From: CAYOEV01 sp964403075
Lineage (GTDB): Bacteria; Bacteroidota; Bacteroidia; Cytophagales; Cyclobacteriaceae
Assembly (NCBI GenBank): GCA_964403075.1
Contig: CAYOEV010000013.1
Coordinates: forward strand, 5,759-69,758
Direction of reading: 5' to 3'
DNA: 64,000 bases
The notes under the pieces were generated by a model. It was not told the origin of the DNA and did not search any database. It worked only from the letters and a program-made list of their open reading frames with translations. A program made the translations under genes and the position numbers. This document shows, one piece after another, positions 8,576-16,742 of this stretch. The stretch's first letter is position 1. Each line of letters starts with the position of its first letter.

Positions 8576-9499
8576 CTACTCGGGTCTTGTAGCCCCGAAT
8601 TGCCAGACAAGCCCCAGGCTAAATACACTTTTGAACTGTATTTCCGGACTGGTTTGATCTACCGTACCATCGTCATCGGTGTCCTGATCAATTTTGATGT
8701 CATCATCGTAAATCAATTGTGTAAAGAGTTTCGTGGTCAGGAAACTATTAATTTGAAGATTTAGGCTATTGGTCCAATTCACATCAATATTCCCAAAATC
8801 TTCCGACTTGTAAGAAGAGAATAAATCCAATCTGGAGTCTAAACTCACATTTTTAAACGGCTCGTGCTTGTACATGGCGCGAAAAGATACACCAGTTTCC
8901 GACCTGAAATTCCTACCTGGATCAACCCCATAAGCCCCTAATGCCGCCAATTCATCATCGCTTACGAAAGTCATCTTTGAAGTGAACGGAGAAAATTTGA
9001 ATGTCAGAAAAGGCAGCGGTTCGTAGGTGATACCAGTAGCAATACTCAAGTAGCCAGGTGCCATGAAGTTTGAAATTAAACTATCGAGATTATCCACTGC
9101 AAAACCCTCCGCAAACTGCGTGCGAAAGTCAGCTAAAATATAATAAAACCACCTCTCCCCTTCCGGTGTGATTCGATATTGGTAATTAGCAACCAGACTG
9201 ATTCGATCATCTGATTTAAGGAAGCGACTGTCCGCTCCCTGCTTGATAATCCCGTAGCCTAAATCAATGTTATTGGTCCATTTACTTCTATTCTTGTTTC
9301 GATCAGCAAAAAAACTAAAAGAAGAATTCCATGCGGTGGAATTTTGCCCTCCTGCTGCCCAGTTGGTGAGATTTACTTGAGAGAAGGTGAGATCAGCCTG
9401 CCCACCGCTAAGCCAATAAGTGGTGTCAGCGGGAGTGGATTGTCCCAAGGCCATCAATGCGGCCAGCATAAAGATGAGTGTCAAACTTTGTTTGTACAT
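8576..9499 (-). CDS. DUF3078 family outer-membrane-type protein
   Basis: 307 residues with signal peptide (about 1-19, ending ALMALGQ). The mature part starts DTTYWLSGGQADLTFSQVNL with the conserved NLTNWAAGGQNS block and continues as alternating beta strands ending in an aromatic-rich segment (LGLVWQFG), consistent with a beta-barrel in the outer membrane. DUF3078 proteins are restricted mostly to Bacteroidota and have no assigned function. Convergent with the DUF4159 gene, 18 nt apart. Confidence 0.85.
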   Translation of the reverse strand: MYKQSLTLIFMLAALMALGQSTPADTTYWLSGGQADLTFSQVNLTNWAAGGQNSTAWNSSFSFFADRNKNRSKWTNNIDLGYGIIKQGADSRFLKSDDRISLVANYQYRITPEGERWFYYILADFRTQFAEGFAVDNLDSLISNFMAPGYLSIATGITYEPLPFLTFKFSPFTSKMTFVSDDELAALGAYGVDPGRNFRSETGVSFRAMYKHEPFKNVSLDSRLDLFSSYKSEDFGNIDVNWTNSLNLQINSFLTTKLFTQLIYDDDIKIDQDTDDDGTVDQTSPEIQFKSVFSLGLVWQFGATRPE

Positions 9500-9536
9500 G
9501 AGGTTTGATGAATTTTAATTCTTAAAAATATAGTTC

Positions 9537-10367
9537 ATGCGCTTAATCGTTCTTACACTATTCGTATTTTTATTTTCCTGTGATCAAAAAGCCGTCAAAC
9601 AATTGGAAGAAAGGTTTGGACAGGAAGCCCAAAAAAACGGTACACCAACGACCCAGACGGATAGAAAATCCCAAAAGCCAGATGCAGTACCCCTCAGTTT
9701 TTCCCGAGTAGACGTCAGCAAAAAGCTGGATTGCGGCGAAGCCAACTGCACCTACATTCGTGTGCAGTACCCGCAGGTGATCACGGATGGCTATGACGCG
9801 GTAAATCGACTACTCACCGATGCGGTAAATGTGCGCATGGCCAATTATCTGACCGATGACTCGCGCAACGCCGATACACCGGGACTTGCAGATCAGTTTC
9901 TACTGGATTACCAGTCCTTTAAAACGCAGTTTCCAGAAAGCACCACCCCCTGGTTCCTGGAAATTGATGGAGATGTCCTCTACAACACCACCAACTTTTC
10001 GAGCATTAGAATTAAGGAAAAAGCGTACACAGGTGGTGCACATGAAAATACAGATGTACAATACATCAACATCCACCGTACTGGTAGCAGGCTGAACGCT
10101 TACGGAGATTTTTTTGAAGATGTAGAAGCTGTTCGCAAACTGGTCGATGAAAATTTCCGCAGTCTAAAGGGACTGGAGCCCGAGGAAGATTTGGCGGCGA
10201 AAGGGTTTACTTTCGAAGCCAATACTTTTCAACTATCTGATAACTTCGGTTTTTCATCAGCGGGTTTGGAAGTGTATTACAATGCTTATACCATTGGTAG
10301 CTACGCACAGGGACCTACACTTGTAATTGTTCCCTGGGATAGACTGGTGCCCTACTTTAAGTGGTAA
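9537..10367 (+). CDS. Lipoprotein with DUF4163/DUF3298 (RsiV-like) domains
   Basis: 276 residues. N-terminal lipobox LFSC (cysteine about 15) after a short hydrophobic signal, so a periplasm-facing lipoprotein. The body has the N-terminal DUF4163-like part (YIRVQYPQV) and the DUF3298 part with GGAHENTDVQYINIH and GLEVYYNAYTIGSYAQGP, as in the extracytoplasmic half of RsiV-type anti-sigma factors. Here there is no sigma-binding domain, so an anti-sigma role is unlikely; lysozyme-inhibitor-like binding is possible by family analogy only. Confidence 0.85.
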   Translation: MRLIVLTLFVFLFSCDQKAVKQLEERFGQEAQKNGTPTTQTDRKSQKPDAVPLSFSRVDVSKKLDCGEANCTYIRVQYPQVITDGYDAVNRLLTDAVNVRMANYLTDDSRNADTPGLADQFLLDYQSFKTQFPESTTPWFLEIDGDVLYNTTNFSSIRIKEKAYTGGAHENTDVQYINIHRTGSRLNAYGDFFEDVEAVRKLVDENFRSLKGLEPEEDLAAKGFTFEANTFQLSDNFGFSSAGLEVYYNAYTIGSYAQGPTLVIVPWDRLVPYFKW

Positions 10368-10611
10368 TAAAAATTAAATTCATGTACCACAATGCAAAGT
10401 CAGTCACTTTAAGGCCAAGGTAAGAGACCTGCCACCACCCGCCATGGCAGACAAAATAAACTTTAAAATGGGGAGCTTTTTAGGAATGAAAGACATGCAA
10501 AAAATAGGCCTTCCATGAGTGGCAATCAATGAGGGTCACGCGCCCATCGAACTTAAATCATTTTAGCGCACCGGTTTACAGCTTGCCACCGGCAAAAACT
10601 AATCATTCGAC

Positions 10612-12300
10612 TCAGTCGTAACTGTTCTGCTTCAAATCCTCCTCCTTGAGAATCCTGCGCAAAATTTTGCCTACATTCGACTTAGGGAGTTCGTCTACAA
10701 ATGCCACATGTTTGGGACATTTGTAGCCGGTCATATGCTCGTGGCAGTAATCTTTGACGTCTTGTTCGGTAAGACTGTCTCCTTTGCGGACGATGAAAGC
10801 CTTTACCGCTTCTGTAGATTTTTTATCCGGTACACCTACGACGCCTACTTCGACTACCTCTTCGTGTAGGGCAATGACATCTTCTACCTCATTTGGATAC
10901 ACATTGAATCCGGATACCAGAATCATTTCTTTCTTGCGATCTACAATTTTCAAAAAACCGCGCTCATCCATCACGGCAATGTCTCCTGTTTTGAACCAAC
11001 CGTCATGGAAACTATTTTTGGTTTCCTCTGGTCTGTTGTAATAACCCGAAAACACCTGAGGCCCCTTGGCCAGCAACTCACCACGTTCGCCTATGGGCAC
11101 CTCTTTGCCGTTTTCATCTGCAATCAAAATGTCTGTATTGGGTACTGGTAAGCCTATATAACCAGTTTCCTGCCCTTTAACCAGTGGATTCATGGTTAGC
11201 ACTGGTGAGGTTTCTGTGAGTCCATATCCTTCCGATACCGGAGTTCCTGTACACTCCTGCCACTTTTCGGCCACATATTTCTGCAAGGCCATGCCGCCGG
11301 CAAAAGAAAATTTCAAGCCGGAAAAGTCGATATCCCTAAATTTTGGTTGATTGAGCAGTCCGTTAAATAAAGTATTCACACCCGTCAATATGGTAAATGG
11401 ATGCCGCTTCAGATCCTTGAAGAAGGCTTTCATGTCCCGCGGGTTTGTTACCAATACATTGCGCGCACCTATTCGCACGGTCATGAAAGCATTGCAAGTC
11501 AGGGCAAAAATATGGTACATCGGCAACGCAGTAATGAAAATTTCTTTTCCCTCCAGCACACCCCCATGACCCATCCAGGCACATACCTGTTCAATATTGG
11601 CCAACACATTCTGATGAGACAACATGGCTCCCTTGGACACGCCGGTAGTTCCTCCCGTATACTGTAGAAAAGCCAAATCTTCCGGCCAATATTCTACTCG
11701 CATAGGTGGTTTCGCTTTTCCTAAATCCAAAATCTGTCCAAATTTATAAGCCTGCGGTATGGTATAAGTCGGCACCATTTTCTTTACGTTTTTTACAACG
11801 AAGTTGACAATGTTGCCCTTAAGCCCGCCAAGCAAATCACCTATTTGTGTAATGATGACCGTCTCGATCCTCGTATCCGGGAGTATCTCTTCCAGTAGAC
11901 TGGCAAAATTGGCTAAAATGACTATGCCTTTCACCTGTGAGTCATGAAATTGATGCTTCATCTCGTCCGGCTTATAAAGCGGGTTGGTGTTGACCACGGT
12001 CAACCCTGCCTTGAGCGCACCGAACATGGCTACCGGATACTGCAATAAGTTGGGCATTTGAATGGCCATCTTATCCCCCGGTTTTAATGGCGTGTGGTGC
12101 TGAATAAAGGATGCAAAATGATCAGATAACTGGTCAAGCTCCCTAAAAGTAATGGCCACACCCATATTTTCATAAGCCACAAGATCTCCGTATTTTTCTA
12201 CGGAATCACTTAACATTTCAGGGATTGAATGATATACTTCGGTGGCTACTGTTGGGGCTACATTGTCCGGATAAGTCTTGTGCCAGGGTCTGCTGATCAT
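10612..12300 (-). CDS. fadD: Long-chain fatty acid--CoA ligase
   Basis: 562 residues from the ATG at 12300 (MISRPWHKTYPDN), preferred over the in-frame start at 12342 because the latter adds 14 residues not expected at this end. Activates fatty acids to acyl-CoA through an acyl-AMP. Motifs: P-loop-like YTGGTTGVSKG (214-224), YGLTETSPVL, the GWFKTGD hinge region and the C-terminal KSNVGKILRR with the adenylation lysine. Monocistronic; a TATATTTA promoter-like box lies about 24 nt upstream. Confidence 0.93.
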   Translation of the reverse strand: MISRPWHKTYPDNVAPTVATEVYHSIPEMLSDSVEKYGDLVAYENMGVAITFRELDQLSDHFASFIQHHTPLKPGDKMAIQMPNLLQYPVAMFGALKAGLTVVNTNPLYKPDEMKHQFHDSQVKGIVILANFASLLEEILPDTRIETVIITQIGDLLGGLKGNIVNFVVKNVKKMVPTYTIPQAYKFGQILDLGKAKPPMRVEYWPEDLAFLQYTGGTTGVSKGAMLSHQNVLANIEQVCAWMGHGGVLEGKEIFITALPMYHIFALTCNAFMTVRIGARNVLVTNPRDMKAFFKDLKRHPFTILTGVNTLFNGLLNQPKFRDIDFSGLKFSFAGGMALQKYVAEKWQECTGTPVSEGYGLTETSPVLTMNPLVKGQETGYIGLPVPNTDILIADENGKEVPIGERGELLAKGPQVFSGYYNRPEETKNSFHDGWFKTGDIAVMDERGFLKIVDRKKEMILVSGFNVYPNEVEDVIALHEEVVEVGVVGVPDKKSTEAVKAFIVRKGDSLTEQDVKDYCHEHMTGYKCPKHVAFVDELPKSNVGKILRRILKEEDLKQNSYD

Positions 12301-12361
12301 GCGTATTTCGTTTGTTTCAAACCTAAATATAAAGCCATGCACGAATTTTTAAGGTCTCTGA

Positions 12362-12400
12362 CCAAAAGAAAGCCCGGTCCTCCCCCAAGGTACCAGGCTT
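12362..12400 (-). terminator. Terminator of the tRNA-like gene
   Basis: On the minus strand AAGCCTGGT pairs with ACCGGGCTT (9 bp, one G-U) around a 13-nt loop, followed by TCTTTT. It lies 29 nt downstream of the tRNA-like 3' end and upstream of fadD, so it separates the two units. Confidence 0.55.
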
Positions 12401-12428
12401 CATTAAACAACATTAACCCAAAAAGTAG

Positions 12429-12566
12429 CTGTAGAGGGAGGATTCGAACCTCCACGGAGCGGTTAGGAAGACCTTTCGAAATCGAACGATTTCGACAGCC
12501 CAACTTTTTCCCTTACTCTCCACCCCCGAGACGGGAGGGCATGTCTGCCTTTTTCATCACCCTACA
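12429..12566 (-). tRNA. tRNA-like RNA, 138 nt, with giant variable arm
   Basis: Minus strand. The ends pair as a 7-bp acceptor stem (TGTAGGG with CTCTACA, one G-U), discriminator G, no encoded CCA. A 5-bp T stem (GGAGG/CCTCC) encloses the loop TTCGAAT. The 5' part has TG, a 3-bp D stem (ATG/CAT) and a loop containing GGCAGA, as in tRNA-Leu, then a 5-bp stem CCCTC/GGGGG around CCGTCTC. Between this stem and the T arm lie about 69 nt that fold as one long arm: GGAG/CTCC, AGGGA/TTTCC-like pairs, and a hairpin of 8-9 bp, TCGAAATCG/CGATTTCGA. A normal variable arm has 12-25 nt. The anticodon is uncertain (GTC, TCT or CTC by register) and U33 is missing in two registers. It has its own promoter and terminator. 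It may be a tRNA with an expanded arm, a degenerate tRNA, or a tRNA-derived small RNA. Confidence 0.5.
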
Positions 12567-12582
12567 TTGCGATATTATTCTT

Positions 12583-12612
12583 CAAAACTACTATTTGATG
12601 ATAACTAATCAA
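12583..12612 (-). promoter_or_regulatory. Promoter of the tRNA-like gene (TTG-N19-TAGTTTTG)
   Basis: Minus strand: TTG (plus 12610-12612), 19 nt, then a perfect TAGTTTTG (plus 12583-12590). This is the best two-box Bacteroidota promoter match in the window. It places the start about 12 nt upstream of the predicted mature 5' end, a normal distance for a tRNA leader removed by RNase P. Confidence 0.6.
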
Positions 12613-12680
12613 TATTCATGTAGTATTTTTACATATAATTTATAAAAAATAAAATTTTATTATATTTTCAGTAAAGAGAA

Positions 12681-13166
12681 GTGACAGGAAAAGAAAAGAA
12701 TTACGAAATCGACAACGTGGATATACAGATTTTAAACATCTTGAAACAGGATGCGAAAAAACCGTACACAGAAGTAGCTAAAAAAATATTTGTGTCCCCG
12801 GGCACCATTCATGTACGAATGAAGAAACTGGAAGAAATGGGTGTGGTGACCGGCACCACCATTAAAATTGATTACAGTAAACTCGGCTACGGTATCACCT
12901 GCTTTTTAGGTATCTATTTAGAAAAGAGTTCATTGTATGACCAAGTGGTTGAGCAATTAAAGGAATTGGATGAGGTGGTAACCATCCGATACACCACGGG
13001 CAATTACAACATATTCGTCAAAATATTATGCAGGGACACGAACCATTTAAGAGATGTGTTACACGATCAGATACAACGTATTGATGGGGTGGAAAGCACA
13101 GAGACTTTCATTTCTTTGGATAAAAGTTTAGAGCGCTATCCGGTATTTCATCCCCCCTCGAACTAA
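12681..13166 (+). CDS. Lrp/AsnC family transcriptional regulator
   Basis: 161 residues with GTG start (12681). N-terminal winged helix-turn-helix (about 10-60: IDNVDIQILNILKQDAKKPY, then a FVSPGTIHVRMKKLEEMG recognition helix region) followed by the RAM/AsnC_trans_reg ligand-binding domain (about 70-150). Such proteins are amino-acid-responsive global or local regulators. It lies 61 nt upstream of sufB on the same strand; a perfect TAnnTTTG box just before sufB suggests suf has its own promoter, so control of suf by this protein is possible but unproven. Confidence 0.9.
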   Translation: MTGKEKNYEIDNVDIQILNILKQDAKKPYTEVAKKIFVSPGTIHVRMKKLEEMGVVTGTTIKIDYSKLGYGITCFLGIYLEKSSLYDQVVEQLKELDEVVTIRYTTGNYNIFVKILCRDTNHLRDVLHDQIQRIDGVESTETFISLDKSLERYPVFHPPSN

Positions 13167-13211
13167 AGTCCTATTTGTGTGTTCTTATTTAGAATTATTT
13201 TAGATAAGGAT

Positions 13212-13219
13212 TACCTTTG
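13212..13219 (+). promoter_or_regulatory. TAnnTTTG promoter box of the suf operon
   Basis: TACCTTTG, an exact match to the Bacteroidota -7 consensus, ends 8 nt before the sufB ATG. No TTG box at -33 is evident. The predicted leader is 0-5 nt. No Shine-Dalgarno sequence precedes sufB. Confidence 0.5.
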
Positions 13220-13227
13220 TACTTCCT

Positions 13228-14679
13228 ATGAAAGAAGATCAAATATTAGAAGAATTTACCTCCAAAGAATACGAGCATGGGTGGTCTGTGGATTTTGAGG
13301 CGGACGAGGCACCCTTTGGATTAAACGAGGACATCGTTAAGTTTATTTCTACCAAGAAAAAAGAGCCAGTGTGGATGTTGGAATGGCGTCTCAACGCTTT
13401 TCGCCATTGGAAGGAAATGAAAGAGCCCAACTGGGCAAATATCAACTATCCGTCTATCGACTATCAGGCTGCGAAATACTATTCTGCGCCCAAACAAAAA
13501 AACAAACCCAAGAGCCTGGATGAAATAGACCCTGAATTGCTGAATACTTTTGAAAGATTAGGCATCTCCCTAAAAGAACAGGAAAGGTTAACAGGTGTTC
13601 GGGACATTGCGGTGGATGCGGTCATCGATTCCGTTTCTGTAGGCACCACTTTCAAGGAAACGTTGGCCGAGTTAGGCATCGTGTTTTGTTCCTTCAGCGA
13701 GGCAGTAGAAAATCATCCGGAACTGATAAAAAAATACATGGGATCTGTGGTGCCGGCAAAGGATAACTTTTTCGCTGCCCTAAACTCAGCCGTATTTTCA
13801 GATGGTTCGTTTTGTTACATACCCAAGGGTGTTCGTTGCCCGATGGAGCTTTCTACTTATTTCCGGATCAATGCGGCAAATACGGGTCAGTTTGAACGCA
13901 CCTTGATTATAGCAGAAGAAAATGCCTACGTGAGCTATCTCGAAGGCTGCACCGCACCCATGCGTGACGAGAATCAGCTGCACGCAGCGGTCGTTGAAAT
14001 TTACGCTGCCAAAGGTGCGGAAGTCAAATACTCTACGGTGCAAAATTGGTACCCTGGCGATAAAGATGGGAAAGGTGGCGTGTACAATTTTGTCACCAAA
14101 AGAGGGCTGTGCGCAGGCGATTATTCAAAAATATCATGGACACAGGTAGAAACTGGATCGGCCATCACCTGGAAATATCCTTCTTGTGTGCTGAAAGGAG
14201 ACTATTCTTCTGGCGAGTTTTATTCAGTGGCAGTCACCAACCAACACCAGCAGGCTGACACCGGTACCAAGATGGTGCACATTGGCAAGAATACCCGCTC
14301 ACGGATCGTTTCAAAGGGAATTTCCGCCGGGCAGTCACAAAACAGCTATCGGGGCCAGGTGCAGGTGTTGAAAAGAGCTGAGAATGCCAGGAATTTTTCA
14401 CAGTGTGATTCGCTGCTAATGGGAAACAAATGTGGGGCTCATACCTTCCCTTACATTGATCAGGAAAATGCTAGTGCGCAAATTGAGCACGAAGCCACTA
14501 CCTCTAAAATCGGTGAAGACCAGATTTTCTACTGTCAGCAGCGAGGTTTAGACGAAGAGCAGGCCGTAGCCCTCATAGTCAATGGCTTCGCAAAAGAAGT
14601 CATGAATAAGTTACCCATGGAGTTTGCCGTCGAGGCACAAAAACTGCTAGCGCTTACCCTTGAAGGGAGCGTGGGATAA
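13228..14679 (+). CDS. sufB: Fe-S cluster assembly protein SufB
   Basis: 483 residues, normal for SufB. Scaffold subunit of the SufBC2D complex on which Fe-S clusters are built in the cytoplasm. Contains the family blocks SVSVGTTFKETLAELGIVFCSFSEA (about 134-158), PKGVRCPMELSTYFRIN, the beta-helix core, and GISAGQSQNSYRG near 370. A cysteine and histidine-rich C-terminal region (FSQCDSLLMGNKCGAHTFPY) matches the SufB/SufD core. First gene of sufBCDSE; the next gene begins 27 nt after the stop. Confidence 0.97.
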   Translation: MKEDQILEEFTSKEYEHGWSVDFEADEAPFGLNEDIVKFISTKKKEPVWMLEWRLNAFRHWKEMKEPNWANINYPSIDYQAAKYYSAPKQKNKPKSLDEIDPELLNTFERLGISLKEQERLTGVRDIAVDAVIDSVSVGTTFKETLAELGIVFCSFSEAVENHPELIKKYMGSVVPAKDNFFAALNSAVFSDGSFCYIPKGVRCPMELSTYFRINAANTGQFERTLIIAEENAYVSYLEGCTAPMRDENQLHAAVVEIYAAKGAEVKYSTVQNWYPGDKDGKGGVYNFVTKRGLCAGDYSKISWTQVETGSAITWKYPSCVLKGDYSSGEFYSVAVTNQHQQADTGTKMVHIGKNTRSRIVSKGISAGQSQNSYRGQVQVLKRAENARNFSQCDSLLMGNKCGAHTFPYIDQENASAQIEHEATTSKIGEDQIFYCQQRGLDEEQAVALIVNGFAKEVMNKLPMEFAVEAQKLLALTLEGSVG

Positions 14680-14706
14680 TTGAGAACACTATTATTGACA
14701 CCATAC

Positions 14707-15468
14707 ATGATATCGATAAAGAATTTACGCGCTTCGATTGAAGACAAGGAAATACTCAAAGGAATTAACCTAGAAGTTAATCCAGGGGAGGTACATGCCA
14801 TCATGGGCCCTAATGGGTCAGGGAAAAGCACTTTGGCCTCGGTGCTGGCTGGTAAAGAGGGTTACGACGTTTTGGAAGGTGAAATGCACTTTGAGGGGCA
14901 GGATTTATCGGAAATGAGTCCTGAGGAACGTGCACAGGCAGGTATTTTTCTTGCATTTCAATATCCTATTGAAATTCCAGGTGTCAGCACCACTAACTTT
15001 TTGAAGACAGCCGTAAATGCCGTGCGTGAAGCACGCGGTCTGGATAAACTAGATGCCGTGGAGTTTCTCAAGGCGATGAAAGAGAAAATGCAATGGGTTG
15101 AAATTGACCAAAGCCTGCTAAGCCGTTCCTTGAATGAGGGCTTCTCCGGTGGTGAAAAGAAACGAAACGAAATCTTTCAAATGGCCATGCTGGAGCCAAA
15201 ACTATCCATATTGGATGAGACTGATTCGGGACTAGACATCGATGCATTAAAAATAGTCTCGAATGGCGTTAACAAATTACGCTCGACTGAGAATGCTTTT
15301 ATTGTGGTCACGCACTATCAGCGTTTACTGGATTACATCGTGCCAGATTTCGTACACATTTTATATCAGGGTCGAATTGTAAAGTCTGGTGACAAATCAC
15401 TCGCGCTGCGATTAGAAAAAGAAGGCTACGACTGGATCAAGGAGGAAGTTAATCTCACTGAAGTCTGA
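14707..15468 (+). CDS. sufC: Fe-S cluster assembly ATPase SufC
   Basis: 253 residues from ATG 14707 (MISIKNLRASIEDKEILKG); an in-frame TTG at 14680 abuts the sufB stop but adds nine residues outside the family start. ABC-type ATPase of SufBC2D. Walker A GPNGSGKST (34-42), the SufC-specific signature FSGGEKKRNEIFQMA, Walker B LSILDETDSGLD, switch histidine in VVTHYQR. Stop codon overlaps the sufD start by 1 nt (TGATG), indicating translational coupling. Confidence 0.97.
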   Translation: MISIKNLRASIEDKEILKGINLEVNPGEVHAIMGPNGSGKSTLASVLAGKEGYDVLEGEMHFEGQDLSEMSPEERAQAGIFLAFQYPIEIPGVSTTNFLKTAVNAVREARGLDKLDAVEFLKAMKEKMQWVEIDQSLLSRSLNEGFSGGEKKRNEIFQMAMLEPKLSILDETDSGLDIDALKIVSNGVNKLRSTENAFIVVTHYQRLLDYIVPDFVHILYQGRIVKSGDKSLALRLEKEGYDWIKEEVNLTEV

Positions 15469-16742
15469 TGCACATGACAACAGCTACACCAGACATACTT
15501 ACAGAGGCACACCGTCTCCAATCTGCTGATCATCCCTGGGCGGCTATCAGAGACCAGGGTTGGGAAAGTTTCCAAACACTAGGCTGGCCTGATAAAAAAA
15601 CAGAGGCTTATAAATACACGCCGTTAGATGCTTTATTCAAAAAGTCCTTTCATAATGACTTTGTTTTCTACCCGACGCAGTGGCCTCAGGATGCAGCACC
15701 TTATTTCTATTCAGTGACCGGCCATCACCTCGTCTTTATCAATGGAAATTTCAGTTTAGCCCAATCGAGCCTGGCAGAAGACGACGCCATCCAATTCACC
15801 CCTTTTAGTGAGATGGATGCCGCAGAACTTGGAGGCAGGCTTGGTGTTTTGACAGAGCAGACCGCTTCCGTAGCTGTCAACACGGCCTTTTTAGCAGAGG
15901 GTTTGCATATTGAGGTAAAAGCTGCCAGCACCGCTCTGCCCGTTTTTATCTACCATTTTAGAGAATCCAGCAAAGGACCTACGCTGAGCTTTCCGAGGCT
16001 GTTGATCAATGTCGCGGAAAACGCCGAGATTGGATTTACAGAGCAAACATTTGATCAGGGTGCCCACCCCCATTTGTCCTGCCCCGTAACTGAAATTGAT
16101 GTTGCCAGGTATGGCAGGCTGCGGTGGAACAAAATTCAACTTCATGGTGCAAAATCACACACCATTGACAATTATTTCGTCAGGCAGGCAGACCAGTCAG
16201 TTACTTTCCTAAATACCTACTCCCTTTCGGGCGGACTAATACGAAACAATCCGCATGTCACCATTGAGGGTGAATATTCGGAGGCGAATTTATATGGGCT
16301 TTATCTACTGAATGGAAAATCGCATGTAGACAACCATACCATTGTAGACCATCGCCAGCCAAATTGTAACAGCAATGAATTATACAAAGGAATCATAGAC
16401 GATCAGGCCACTGGAGTATTTAATGGGAAAATATTTGTTCGTCAGGCGGCACAAAAAACCAATGCTTTTCAAGCCAACAACAACGTAGTCCTATCAGATG
16501 ATGCCCACTTGCACACCAAGCCACAACTGGAAATCTGGGCAGATGATGTGAAGTGCTCACATGGGTGTACCTCAGGTCAAATGGATGAGGAGGCCCTATT
16601 TTATCTACAAGCCAGAGGCATATCCCGTAATTTTGCCAAAGCCATGTTGTTAAAGGCTTTTGCCGCCGAAACACTGCGTCACCTGGAAATTGAGCAGGTA
16701 AGAGAATTGATAGAAAGTAGCATTGAAGAAAGGTTGAGTTGA
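15468..16742 (+). CDS. sufD: Fe-S cluster assembly protein SufD
   Basis: 424 residues. SufD pairs with SufB in the scaffold complex and is needed for iron entry. The N-terminal part is divergent; the C-terminal beta-helix and helical tail carry HVDNHTIVDHRQPNCNSNELYKG, GKIFVRQAAQKTNAFQ and CSHGCTSGQMDEEALFYLQARG, standard SufD blocks with the conserved histidines and cysteines. Overlaps sufC by 1 nt and the sufS ATG by 1 nt. Confidence 0.96.
   Translation: MHMTTATPDILTEAHRLQSADHPWAAIRDQGWESFQTLGWPDKKTEAYKYTPLDALFKKSFHNDFVFYPTQWPQDAAPYFYSVTGHHLVFINGNFSLAQSSLAEDDAIQFTPFSEMDAAELGGRLGVLTEQTASVAVNTAFLAEGLHIEVKAASTALPVFIYHFRESSKGPTLSFPRLLINVAENAEIGFTEQTFDQGAHPHLSCPVTEIDVARYGRLRWNKIQLHGAKSHTIDNYFVRQADQSVTFLNTYSLSGGLIRNNPHVTIEGEYSEANLYGLYLLNGKSHVDNHTIVDHRQPNCNSNELYKGIIDDQATGVFNGKIFVRQAAQKTNAFQANNNVVLSDDAHLHTKPQLEIWADDVKCSHGCTSGQMDEEALFYLQARGISRNFAKAMLLKAFAAETLRHLEIEQVRELIESSIEERLS

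Noticed and set aside
10555..10605. Hairpin downstream of fadD as a terminator
   Set aside because: GCCGGT/ACCGGT pairing exists on the minus strand but no T-run follows, so a terminator call is not supported.
12429..12522. A shorter 94-nt tRNA reading that uses TGGAGAG as 5' acceptor strand
   Set aside because: It needs a G-A mismatch in the acceptor stem, has no sensible D arm and leaves the anticodon region as an even-loop perfect hairpin; the 138-nt reading pairs better.
12500..12545. Arg(CCT) or Gly(TCC) anticodon near the T arm of the tRNA-like RNA
   Set aside because: The stem around that loop has only three pairs and no matching D arm exists at the right distance.
12229..12645. 138-codon plus-strand ORF over the tRNA-like unit
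   Set aside because: It lies antisense to the tRNA-like RNA, its terminator and the fadD start, and its translation has no protein character.
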